A DNA stretch of 48,212 nt from positions 1 to 48,212 of the forward strand of contig JABWBO010000028.1 of NCBI GenBank assembly GCA_013360465.1, written 5' to 3'. The position numbers and the translations under genes are program-made. Below the pieces are notes generated by a model. The model was not told where the DNA came from and did no database searches. It saw nothing but the letters and a program-made list of their open reading frames with translations. This DNA comes from Anaerolineae bacterium. GTDB lineage: Bacteria > Chloroflexota > Anaerolineae > Aggregatilineales > Phototrophicaceae. Positions 17,709-27,100 of the stretch are shown here, one piece after another; positions within the stretch are counted from its first letter, which is position 1, and every line of letters starts with the position of its first letter.

Positions 17709-19064
17709 ATGATGGGCACAAAAACACCTCTGCATTTCGCGCTGATGTCCTTATTTATCCTGCTGCTGGCAAACTGTTCTTCCCCGACAGATCAGCCGCC
17801 TACGCCTTCCAATGGCGGAATACGAACCGGTGAGGGCAGCAGCCCGGTCGGCAGCCGCGTGAACATTGTAATCGAGTCCGTCGAAATCCATCAACTGCCG
17901 TTCGACATCATCGACGGCGATGCGGCGCAAATGCAGCTGATCGTGTTCTGGAGCGATGGCTGGCTGCTGGACCGGCATACGAGCTACTTCGGCAACAATG
18001 CGGTCACGATTCACGCCGGAGACGTGATCAGCGACCTGGGCGCTGGCTACGTTGGCTTCTTACCGGATCAGGTTGAGGATGAGGTTTATGTCTGGATCAT
18101 CGCGGTCGATAGTGATGATCGTGAGATGTTAGTTGATGTGGGCGCGGGACTGCTGCTCGACGAGTTCGGACAGCAGGTAGAACACTGGGTGGAGCGCCGA
18201 ATCGTGCAAACGACGGCGCGCACGAACATTGTCTCGTTAGTCGTCAGCACCATGCTTGATGTGCTTTATTCGGTTGTAGAACAGCCGGACCTCATCGGTC
18301 AGCAGGCGTTTCTCTTGCTGCGTGATGAGGGATGGAACAGCGGAAGCTACCAGCTTTCGACCGATGATGGAGGGATGACCGTCCACTATCGTGTCGAAGC
18401 TGTGCCTGCTCAAAGCGTTGCTGTTGTGGCAACGAGTCCACCTACCACTCCACCCACGCTTCGGGCAACCACGCGACCGACGACTACCCGTTTGCCGCAG
18501 CCAACGACAAACGGCAGTCGATGGCTGAATGGGACAATCGACACGGCAAGGCTGAATCTGCGTCACCTTCCGAGCGTTGATTCCTATGTGGTTTACCGCG
18601 TTTCGCAATATGATCGGGTTCGCGTTATCGGTCGAAATGCCTCCTCAGATTGGGCATTGATCGACGCCGGCATTGTGGGATGGGTGAACGCAGATTATGT
18701 TGTCATCGAGGGTGATTTATCCCGTCTCCCGTTAATAACCAGCCCGTCTCAATATCCTGAGTCAGTACTCCCCATCAGTTTTGTCTGCCCTGGCGCGAAT
18801 GGTCCGAATTTCAAGATCGGAGACCGGTTTGTTGTCCCCTATGGAGATGGACCGAGCGGGGTATTCAACGAACCTGGACGCGAACCGGTCGTCGGGCGAG
18901 TTCCAGAAGGGGTTGGCGGGCGCATCATGGGCGCGCAGGTCTGCGCTGATGCTCCAGATAATCGCTATCTGATCTGGTATTACGTCGAAACGGACAACGG
19001 GCTAAAAGGTTATATGAACGAGAGTTACGCAGAAACGCCGATCAAGGCTATTGTGCCAGACTGA
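17709..19064 (+). CDS. Lipoprotein with an SH3-like domain, 451 aa
   Basis: N-terminal lipoprotein signal: hydrophobic core and lipobox LLAN-C near residue 23, then a Ser/Pro/Thr-rich linker. The first half (about 45-230) is a mixed region with no known motif. A threonine/proline-rich linker (about 240-275) precedes a bacterial SH3-like domain at about 280-340 (ARLNLRHLPSVDS, VYRVSQYDRVRVIGR, SDWALIDAGIVGWVNADYV), which in other envelope proteins binds cell wall peptides. A second, diverged module (CPGANGPNFKIGDRF to GYMNESYA) follows. Lower GC and more variable codon use than its neighbours. A TATAAT at 17673-17678 is upstream. Likely exported and surface anchored; function unknown. Confidence 0.75.
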   Translation: MMGTKTPLHFALMSLFILLLANCSSPTDQPPTPSNGGIRTGEGSSPVGSRVNIVIESVEIHQLPFDIIDGDAAQMQLIVFWSDGWLLDRHTSYFGNNAVTIHAGDVISDLGAGYVGFLPDQVEDEVYVWIIAVDSDDREMLVDVGAGLLLDEFGQQVEHWVERRIVQTTARTNIVSLVVSTMLDVLYSVVEQPDLIGQQAFLLLRDEGWNSGSYQLSTDDGGMTVHYRVEAVPAQSVAVVATSPPTTPPTLRATTRPTTTRLPQPTTNGSRWLNGTIDTARLNLRHLPSVDSYVVYRVSQYDRVRVIGRNASSDWALIDAGIVGWVNADYVVIEGDLSRLPLITSPSQYPESVLPISFVCPGANGPNFKIGDRFVVPYGDGPSGVFNEPGREPVVGRVPEGVGGRIMGAQVCADAPDNRYLIWYYVETDNGLKGYMNESYAETPIKAIVPD

Positions 19065-19140
19065 GCGGATCGTTTCTGGAAAAACCTGTGGGACATAGAG
19101 GCTCGTGCCCCACAGGCAAAGGTCCCGTCTCTCGTCGTAT

Positions 19141-21786
19141 TTACCCCGCCGGCGCGGGCTGCGGCTCGACCTCGGTTGGTGTCGGCGCGGGCGGCGGCGC
19201 AGCAGCGGGCGGGATGTTCACCGAAGCCGGACGACGGCGGCGCAGCAGCGCCCACGCCTGGGCGAGGAGCGTCGGTAGGTACGCCCCGATGCCCATCAGC
19301 AGCGCCATGACGAAGGCATAGTTATTGATATGGTCGCCCTGCCGCGTGTAGATCAGCGGTGGGGCGAACTGCTCCCAGGTCACGTAAATCGGCAGGTAGA
19401 TCGCGGCGGCGGCGAACAGCATGGCGATCACCGCCGGCACGTTGAACGCCGAGCGCAGCACGAAAGCCGCCGCGAAGCCCAGCGCCCCCGCCTGCACGCT
19501 GCTGACCGAGAACAGCCCCAGCACCGACAGGTTCGTAGAGGCGTCCGGTTCGAAGTACAGGAAGAACCAGGTGAAGACGTTCCACACCAGCAGCCCGGTC
19601 AGGTAGCCCAGCCCGGCGCTGACGATCAGCCTTGCCCACCAGTGCCAGAAGCCGCGCAGGCGTTCGACCAGCGCGCCCGCCAGCAGCACCACCAGCCCGA
19701 TCACCAGACCGACCGTCGCGCCGGTCGAGAGCGACTTGCCCCAGCGTTCGGCGAAGAAGATCGCGGCGCTGGAAATCTGCGAATAGGCGTACCACCAGAA
19801 CGCTGCCGCTCCGAAGAAGAACCCGGAGGCGTAGCGCAGGAACAGACTGAGCGGGTTTTCCGTCAGACGCCGCCAGGTATTGTCCAGCCAGGCGAACAGC
19901 CGCGCGCCCCGGCTGACCGAGGCGGGAAGCTGCGGCGCTTCATCGCGGATGTACGCCAGGGCGCGCAGCGCACCGCGTTCGCCCTGGCGCTGGCGATCGG
20001 CGATCTGCTTGATGGCGACTTCCGAACGGATGCGCCCGATGGCGCGGGCGGCGCGTTCGCGGGTGGCGTGACTGTCGGCTTCCAGCGCCAGAGTCGCCAG
20101 CACTTCGTCAATTTCCGAACCGAAGATCTCGGCGCGCCAGTCTGAAGGAGCCGTCAGTCGCAGACTGCTGCGCGCCGTCGTCAGCAGGTTGGCGAAGCGC
20201 GGACCCGCAGCCTTGACATCCTGCTGAGCGCGGGCGAAACGGGCGCGTTTTTCCAGGACCTGGATGGCGGCGATCTGCGCCGCCTCGTTGGTGTCGCTCT
20301 GCAGCGTCTGCGCGACCAGGCGGGCGATCTGCGGCGGATCGGCATCCGGCAGGTCTTCCAGGCGGCTCAGCGCCCGCACGCGCGCCGGCGCGCTTTCGCT
20401 GCGAATGGCGTGCAGGCAGACTTTGCGGCGTCCATCGTTATCGACCCGCGCCCACCAGGCGGCGATGTCCTGGTCATATTCCAACGCCCCGCGCAGCATC
20501 ATCTCCATACCCGATTGGTCGATGCTCAGGGCGTTCTTTTCGGCGTTCAGATAGTAGTCGTTGATCAGCATGAAATGGGTGATGCCGAGCAGGAAGCGCC
20601 CCTGCCCGTGCATCCATGCCCGGTGGGCGCGGTTGTAAATATCGACCGCCTCGCGCAGCGCCATCGCCTCCGGGCTGAGGTCGTAGATGGCGCTGAAGTC
20701 GTCCAGCCCGCCCAGGTCGAGCTGAGTGGTGCGCTCGCCAGGGATGATGCGGTCTTTCGGACCGGTGATCAGCCCATCGCCGGGACCGGAGATGAGCGCG
20801 TCCAGGTCGGTGTTGAGGTTCAGTTCCGGCTTGGTGCGGGTGATCAGGTTGTCCAGCGAGTCCGAAAGCAGGTCGCTGTCGAGCCGCGCCGTCGCTGTGT
20901 CCATCTCGTCGGGGCGCGCCGGACGCCGCTCCGCCGGGCGAACCAGGATGCCAGAGACGGGCGCGGGGGTCTTTTCCAGCGCCCCTTCCAGCGATGACAC
21001 GATGTCGCCGAGCGTCGCCGGGCGCTTGCCCGGATCGATATTTGTGCCGCCGCGCAGCACGGTGGTGAACTGCCCTGGCAGCTCGCGGCGCATCTTGTCG
21101 ATGGCGGGCAGCGATTCGTTGAGCTGAATCTGCTTGAGCGCCAGGGGCACGGTGGCATCGAACGGCAGCTGACCGGTCAGCATGTGGAAGACCATGACGG
21201 AGAAGCTGAAGATGTCCGCCCGATGGTCCAGCACCTCGCTGGTGAGCTGTTCCGGAGCCATATAGAGGAGCGTCCCAGAACCGGGGTTGGCGGCGCGTCC
21301 CTCTGGACCCAGCACGGCAGCCAGCCCGAAGTCGGCGAGATAGGGCTGACGGTAGCTGTCGAGCAGGATGTTCGACGGTTTGAGGTCGAGGTGGATCACC
21401 TGGTTGGAGTGGGCATAGTCCAGGGCGTGAGCGACCAACCGCGCCAGCCGCAGCGTCTCCTCGACCGACATCGGTCCCTCTTCCAACAGGTCTTCCAGAG
21501 ACCCGCCAGAGACGTAGCGCATGACGATGTAGAGCTGTCCCTCGTATTCGCCGAATTCGTAGATCGGCAGGATGTGCGGGTGTTCCAGACTGGCGATGGT
21601 TCGTGCCTCGCGTTCGAACAGGCGGACGGGGTTCACGTCCTGCGATAGATCGCGCGCCACCGTCTTGATGGCGACGGTGCGGTTCAGGCGTTTATCGCGC
21701 GCCGACCAGACATCTGCCATGCCGCCGCGCCCGATGTGTTCGATGACGCGGTACTGACTGAATTCAGTCCCGACTTCCATTCCCAT
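19141..21786 (-). CDS. Membrane Ser/Thr protein kinase with HEAT-like region
   Basis: 881 aa. N-terminal Hanks-type kinase domain (about 10-270): glycine loop IGRGGMADVWSA at 18-29, Lys41 in VAIK, Glu60 of helix C, catalytic loop H132-L-D134-L-K136-P-S-N139 and D152-F-G. The Arg before the catalytic Asp is replaced by Leu, making it a non-RD kinase that may not need activation-loop phosphorylation. APEQL marks the end of the activation segment. A linker (about 270-385) leads to a helical segment with HEAT-like repeats (about 385-620) and then about six transmembrane segments (650-850) with a proline-rich tail. The kinase is cytosolic and probably senses membrane or partner states. The start may be either ATG, 21786 or 21780. 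Confidence 0.88.
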   Translation of the reverse strand: MGMEVGTEFSQYRVIEHIGRGGMADVWSARDKRLNRTVAIKTVARDLSQDVNPVRLFEREARTIASLEHPHILPIYEFGEYEGQLYIVMRYVSGGSLEDLLEEGPMSVEETLRLARLVAHALDYAHSNQVIHLDLKPSNILLDSYRQPYLADFGLAAVLGPEGRAANPGSGTLLYMAPEQLTSEVLDHRADIFSFSVMVFHMLTGQLPFDATVPLALKQIQLNESLPAIDKMRRELPGQFTTVLRGGTNIDPGKRPATLGDIVSSLEGALEKTPAPVSGILVRPAERRPARPDEMDTATARLDSDLLSDSLDNLITRTKPELNLNTDLDALISGPGDGLITGPKDRIIPGERTTQLDLGGLDDFSAIYDLSPEAMALREAVDIYNRAHRAWMHGQGRFLLGITHFMLINDYYLNAEKNALSIDQSGMEMMLRGALEYDQDIAAWWARVDNDGRRKVCLHAIRSESAPARVRALSRLEDLPDADPPQIARLVAQTLQSDTNEAAQIAAIQVLEKRARFARAQQDVKAAGPRFANLLTTARSSLRLTAPSDWRAEIFGSEIDEVLATLALEADSHATRERAARAIGRIRSEVAIKQIADRQRQGERGALRALAYIRDEAPQLPASVSRGARLFAWLDNTWRRLTENPLSLFLRYASGFFFGAAAFWWYAYSQISSAAIFFAERWGKSLSTGATVGLVIGLVVLLAGALVERLRGFWHWWARLIVSAGLGYLTGLLVWNVFTWFFLYFEPDASTNLSVLGLFSVSSVQAGALGFAAAFVLRSAFNVPAVIAMLFAAAAIYLPIYVTWEQFAPPLIYTRQGDHINNYAFVMALLMGIGAYLPTLLAQAWALLRRRRPASVNIPPAAAPPPAPTPTEVEPQPAPAG

Positions 21787-21858
21787 GATGTGCGCTCTTC
21801 AGCAATACCAGTATGCCGAACAGTATAACGGAAAAAAGAGCGGCGCGGAAACGCGACA

Positions 21859-22755
21859 TCACCCGGCGTCGAAACGGTACAGCCCGCAGTCGATCACCGG
21901 CTCGTAGCCGATCTGCTGGTAAATCTTGTTGGAGGTCGGGTTGCGCAGATCGGTATACAGGAAACAGAATTTCCGCCCGCTTTCCAGCAGAAGCCGACTG
22001 ACCTCCGCCGTAGCGGCGCTGGCGTAGCCGTGTCCGCGCTTTTCGGGCGGCGTGTAGACGGGACCGATGCGCATACCGTTGGGGGTCGGTCCACTGTGAC
22101 CAACCAGCGACACCGCGCCGCCGTTGGCGGGGTCATCCCACAGATAGAAACCCCGGATGACGAAAGCCATGCCGGCATGGTTTTCGCCGATGCCGGCATC
22201 GGCGAAAACGCCTAATCGTTCGCGCGACGTTTCCTGCGCCCCGAACGCCTCGACCTCGAACGCCACGATCCAGTCGATGACCAGTTCCCGGTCGGCGGGT
22301 GTGGCGCGGCGCAGCGCACCGGGAACGCCGACCGGTAAGCGCACCTGCGATACCTGGTAGATTCGTTCTGGCATTTCCAGATGATGCCCTGCGCCGGTCC
22401 GCGCCGCCCAGCGTTCGGCGAACCGCCGGGCGAGTTTGGCTTCGCCCACCACTTTGGGCAGCGAGTCGTAGGCGTTCAGCACATCCTCGACTACGGCGTC
22501 GAGGACCGCCGGCTGATCGCACAAGGACAGAATCAGCCCGCGCGGCGGGGTGCGCATCACCGTCAGCACGATCTGTCCCGCGTCATCCTCGACGACCGCC
22601 AGATAGGGCGGCTCCTGACCGTACTGTGTGCGGGTCTGGATCAGGCTGTTGGTGATGCCGATGCTCAGGCAGTGCGCCGCTTCATGGCGCATCCAGAAGG
22701 ACTCGGCGCGGGCGTAATACTGGGCGGCGTCCGCATAGCGGGTGAGTTTCAGCAT
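21859..22755 (-). CDS. GNAT family N-acetyltransferase, 298 aa
   Basis: The C-terminal half (about 150-298) is a GNAT fold: RRATPADRELVIDWI at the start, IGPVYTPPEKRGHGYASA with the acetyl-CoA pyrophosphate-binding R-G-x-G/Y turn, and YTDLRNPTSNKIYQQIGYEP near the end. The N-terminal half is a degenerate GNAT-like or lid domain (FWMRHEAAHCLSIGI). Two-domain GNATs of this length are common in Chloroflexota and Firmicutes, with varied amine substrates. ATG with GGAG nine bases upstream. A perfect 30-base palindrome lies inside the coding sequence at 22180-22209. Substrate unknown. Confidence 0.82.
   Translation of the reverse strand: MLKLTRYADAAQYYARAESFWMRHEAAHCLSIGITNSLIQTRTQYGQEPPYLAVVEDDAGQIVLTVMRTPPRGLILSLCDQPAVLDAVVEDVLNAYDSLPKVVGEAKLARRFAERWAARTGAGHHLEMPERIYQVSQVRLPVGVPGALRRATPADRELVIDWIVAFEVEAFGAQETSRERLGVFADAGIGENHAGMAFVIRGFYLWDDPANGGAVSLVGHSGPTPNGMRIGPVYTPPEKRGHGYASAATAEVSRLLLESGRKFCFLYTDLRNPTSNKIYQQIGYEPVIDCGLYRFDAG
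22180..22209. repeat. Perfect 30-base palindrome inside the GNAT gene
   Basis: GTTTTCGCCGATGCC followed by its exact complement GGCATCGGCGAAAAC, with no loop. It encodes VFADAGIGEN on the minus strand. A shorter palindrome CATGCCGGCATG lies just upstream at 22168-22179. In mRNA it would form a strong hairpin. Confidence 0.9.
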
Positions 22756-22913
22756 GAGGATCTGCTCCTAATGACAAATGTCATCGAAATGGCATGTACT
22801 TCATCACCCCGTCGCCGCTGGTCCTTGACCCATATTTTTCCCGGAACGACAATGCCGGCGTCAACCTGCGCCGCATCTCATGCCAGATGGTAAATAAAGG
22901 AAACGGACCGCCC

Positions 22914-23984
22914 ATGACAACTGTTTCTGCCCGGACGGGCACGCCCATACCCGGATTCGTGATTGGTTTCGCCGTCATCATCGCGCTGACCCTGCTGACG
23001 CTGGAGATCGACCGCCTGGCAGCGGGGTTCTTTCGCGCTCAGGGAGTGGCGCAGAACCCCTTCGAGTATCCGCTGACCGCCGCCCTGGTCGGTCTGATCG
23101 CCAATGCGGTGCTGAAGCTGACCGGCTTCTATCAGCACATTCGCCCCGCCGTGCGCACTGAATTTTACCTCAAGATCGGCGTGATCCTGCTGGGCGCGCG
23201 CATCAGCATCGGCGATCTGCTGGCGACGGGCGCGGGCGGGCTGCTGCAAGCGCTGATCATGGTGACGAGCGTCTTCTTCTTCACCTGGTGGCTGGGCGGC
23301 AGGCTGAAGCTGCCGCATACCCTGCGCGCCGTCATGTCCTCCGCCGTGTCGATCTGCGGCGTGTCGGCGGCGATTGCGGCGGCGGGGTCGGTGCAGGCGA
23401 AGAAGGAAGAGATCGCCTATGTGACGGCGCTGGTCATCGTGACGGCGCTGCCGCTGATGGCGCTCATGCCGTTCCTCGCCGGGGCGCTGGGGCTGGCGCC
23501 GGATGTCGCCGGGGCGTGGTTCGGCGGCAATATCGACACGACGGCGGCGGTCATCGGCGCCGGCACGATCTACGGCGAAGAGGCGCAGCAGGTGGCGGCG
23601 GTGGTGAAATCGTCGCAGAACGTGCTGATGGGCTTCGTCGCCTTCGCGCTGGCGGTCTATTTCGTCAGCGTCGTTCGTAAGGGCGAGGGCGAGCGTCCCT
23701 CGCTGTCGCTGATCTGGCAGCGCTTCCCGAAGTTCGTCCTCGGCTTCATGCTGATGTCGCTGCTGGCGTCGCTCGGCATATTCGCGCCGGCGCTGAAGAG
23801 CAGCATCGCCAGCCTCTATCAATTCATCTTCGCCCTGGCGTTCGTCTGCATCGGGCTGGAATTCAACCCCGGCGCGCTGCGTCAGGCGGGGCTGAAGCCG
23901 GTGCTGGTCTACCTGGCGGCGACGCTCTTCAACACCGTGCTGGCGCTCATCGTCGCCTCGGTCATCTTCGGGGTGCTGTTTTGA
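22914..23984 (+). CDS. UPF0324 (YeiH) family membrane transporter
   Basis: About ten hydrophobic segments over 356 aa, with the family marks LKIGVILLGARIS at about 85-97, SSAVSICGVSAAIAAAG near 142-158, EEIAYVTALVIV and WFGGNIDTTAAVIGAG near 200-215. The YeiH/UPF0324 family is annotated as putative sulfate exporters, with weak experimental basis. The chosen ATG (22914) has AAAGGA about 12 bases upstream and leaves a typical short hydrophilic N-terminus; in-frame ATGs at 22887 and 22794 are possible. Divergent from the GNAT gene. Confidence 0.85.
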   Translation: MTTVSARTGTPIPGFVIGFAVIIALTLLTLEIDRLAAGFFRAQGVAQNPFEYPLTAALVGLIANAVLKLTGFYQHIRPAVRTEFYLKIGVILLGARISIGDLLATGAGGLLQALIMVTSVFFFTWWLGGRLKLPHTLRAVMSSAVSICGVSAAIAAAGSVQAKKEEIAYVTALVIVTALPLMALMPFLAGALGLAPDVAGAWFGGNIDTTAAVIGAGTIYGEEAQQVAAVVKSSQNVLMGFVAFALAVYFVSVVRKGEGERPSLSLIWQRFPKFVLGFMLMSLLASLGIFAPALKSSIASLYQFIFALAFVCIGLEFNPGALRQAGLKPVLVYLAATLFNTVLALIVASVIFGVLF

Positions 23985-24018
23985 GGACTAAATAGGGTCT
24001 CGCCTCTTTTCGACGGGT

Positions 24019-24080
24019 GGGCGAGCCGCCGGCTCGCCCCTACGGCACGTTGGTTGTAGGGGAGACCCGCCGGGTCTCCC
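24019..24080. repeat. Twin hairpins with identical GCC loops
   Basis: Hairpin 1 (24019-24039) has arms GGGCGAGCC and GGCTCGCCC; hairpin 2 (24060-24080) has GGGAGACCC and GGGTCTCCC; both have the loop GCC. Between them CCCCTAC and GTAGGGG can pair. The block lies in the 133-base gap between two convergent genes and can act as a terminator on both strands; its form is that of dispersed intergenic hairpins seen in Chloroflexota. Confidence 0.65.
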
Positions 24081-24117
24081 GGTCTCCCGCTCGTGGATAC
24101 GATTCGAGGTCCCGTTC

Positions 24118-27100
24118 TTAATCCCCGCGCACCCGCGCTTTGAAGTAACCATGCACGAAGCGGTAGAACTCCAGGGTATTTTCCGGGCGCTGCCGGTTCA
24201 TGTCCAGGCGTTTGGCGACGCCGCTGTCCTGAAGCGTGCGGACATCCGCCTTCTCGGTGATCATCAGCGCCAGTTCGGGGATGCGCTGGAGATCGATTGC
24301 CAGGTCCTTGACCAATGTCCGCCGCTCGTAGAGGGCGATCACCGCCCACAGGCTTTCCAGTTCACCGCGAATCGCCGCCGGCGTCAGGGCGATCTTCTCG
24401 TCTTCCCCGAAAGCGCGCAGGGCGGTCTTGAGCAGGCGGTTGATCTGCTGGACTTCGCGCATCAGGGCGGGCGCGGCGCGGTCGCCGAGCGGGTGATTGG
24501 TCAGCAGTCGGTCGGTGCGCACGCTCAACCGCCGCCCACGCCCGAAATAGCCCGCCATCACCCGGAAAATGTCGAAGATCGTCTCGACGTTTCCCGCTCC
24601 GTCAAGCTGCGTCTGAATCTGCTCATCGGTGTCTTTGGCGTGGAAGCGGCGGTGACGGTCGCTCAGCACCACCAGCGCCCGACCGACATCGAGGATGGCA
24701 TTGGCGATGGCGCGGCGTTCGGCGTCGGTCAGATTGCCATTCAGGCTGTCTAGATCACTCATCAGGCTGGGCACGCTCGGCAGGTTGCCTCGGTCGGTGT
24801 AGGTCAGCCCGGTGTCGTAGAGGAATTTTGCGGTGGTGTGCAGCGAATAGGCGTAGTCCGCCAGCTCTTCTCCGCCGATCAGCCGGCGCATGATGTGAGT
24901 TGCCTCCAGCGCCGCGCTGACCTCCGCGCCCAGGTCCAGTTTCAGTTGGGCGATCACTTTGGGGGCGAAGCTGTCGCCGCTCAGGCGGATGTAGCGCCGC
25001 AGCATATCCAGCCCGGTCGCCTTGATCTCCGCCGACCAGTCCAGGGAGCGGTAAATGCGCACCAGGGCGTCGATGGCAGAGTCGCCGCGCCGGATCGCCG
25101 CTGCCGGGATCAGGCTGGTGACGCGGGCGATGTAGTTCTCGTCGCGCCGGCGCACATGATAATCGAGCAGTTCGATGATCAGCTCGAACTGAATGGCTTC
25201 CAGGATCAGCCGGTTGCTGAAGACCAGACGGGTCAGCTCCGTCGCCGCTTCGTCCAAGCCCGGCGGCCAGTTATGCTGTTCCAGCGCGCCGTAATATGCC
25301 ATTGCCAGGGGCAGCGGCTTCAGCCCCTGCGTGCTGAGCGCGCTCAGCGCCGGAGCGACAGCGGCGACTTCGATCCTGGTATCGTGGAACAACGCGCGCA
25401 GCATGTTGGCGAACTGCATCTGCTTATCCGGCGGGTAGATCAGCCGTCCCTGGCGCATCACGCCGGCAGCTAATTCATCGTAGCGCCCGCGCAGGAGCAG
25501 GATGCGCAGCAGATGATGCGCCGCCGCCGGACCGAGGCGCTGGACGGTGGCGTCGTCGCTCAGGCTGCGCACGATCCACAGGTAAGTGGTCTCCTGACTG
25601 CCCAGATCGACGGGGGCGGCGCGCGCCAGCAGCGCCAGTGCCGCCGCATCGATCAGGTCGCGCCGCTCTGCCAGCAGCGCCGCTTCGATCAGCCGGGTGA
25701 TCATCAGCGGACGCCATTCCTCGCCGAACTCGGTGGCGATCTGCGCCATCAGCCCGACCGGGGGGATCGTCCGGTCGTCGTTATTGAGATAGGCGGCGAG
25801 CCGTTTGAGTCCTTCCGGGAGTTTCTCGATCAGCGGCTTCAGGGTGACGAAGCGTCGCCAGCGGTCGCCGGGCAGGGCGCTGGCTCCCAGGGCGAAGACA
25901 TTCGCCGCCAGCGATTCGTTCAGGCTGGCGAGCGGCAGCGCGACCTCGATCAACTGCGGGATGATGCCCGATACTTCGATGTTCCACTGGTTCTTGCGCA
26001 CATGGCGCAGGAAGGCGTTGAGCGCTTCGATCTGCCGCCGCTGCGCCAGCTGCTCGGCATAGGCGATGGTCGCCTTCTGGGTCATCTCCACCCAATACAT
26101 GCCGCTGAAGCCGAACGGGTTGGAAAGCCAGCGCGCCAGCACACGGTAGACGCGGTCGGCTTTGCCCACCCCCAGGGCGTCGTCCATCTGCTGCAAGATG
26201 ACCCGTTCCAGCGCCGGCTTGCCGCGCACCACCAGCGACAGCAGATCGGTCTGCTCGATCTCCTCCAGCACCAGGGCGAACGCCAGCAGGTGACGCACAT
26301 AGGCGGCGCTGGTCGCCTCGTCCAGCGTGGGGTCTTCGGCGAGGATGCGCGCCACCTCCGCCGCTTCAATCGGCTGATTGTTGGTCACGGCGGCGTCCAC
26401 CACCATGCGGCGGGCGGCGTAAGTCAGCGCTTCCGCCAGCGCTTCGCCGCGCTTCAGCCGCCAGCCGGCGACCGGCGTGAGGGTGAGCGTTTGATCGACG
26501 ACCATCTGCAGGTCGAGCCGCAGCAGGCTTTTGATGTACTTGCTGTATTCGTCCGGCGTGCGTTTGCCATCCACCTGCCCCTTTTCCCAGTCGTAGATCA
26601 GCGCGTTCTGGGGCAGCGGCTCATCGGTGTAGAAGCGAACCTGCGCATCGACGCGCGTCGACGGCAGGGTGTGGGTGGCGAAGGTCACTCCGAAACGCGC
26701 CGGCGGCGGCAGCAGCGCCAGCAAGCCTTCGATGAAACCCGCGCGGGTTCCCAGATCGTTGGGCGCGCCGCGCACCACAATCTGTACCCCTTGAATGAGA
26801 GCGCTCAGCAGCGCCTCGACCACGTCCATGCGGTCGCGGGCGGCGCCCAGCAGCGCCAGCAGCGCCCGCTGTTGATCGTCGCCGCTGGGCGGGGTGGGCG
26901 AGAAGGTCAGGGGTGGCACGGTGTTGCCGACATGTTCATAGGTCGGCATCTGCCCCTCAACCAGCCTGGACAGTGCCGTCAGATTGCCGCCCAGCCCGCG
27001 CAGTCCTTCGGGCGACATCAGGATGACGTGGCGCATCGACTGACCCTTGCTGCCGATCTGCGCCTGCGCCAGCAGGAAGGGCAGCGACTTGCCGCGCACC

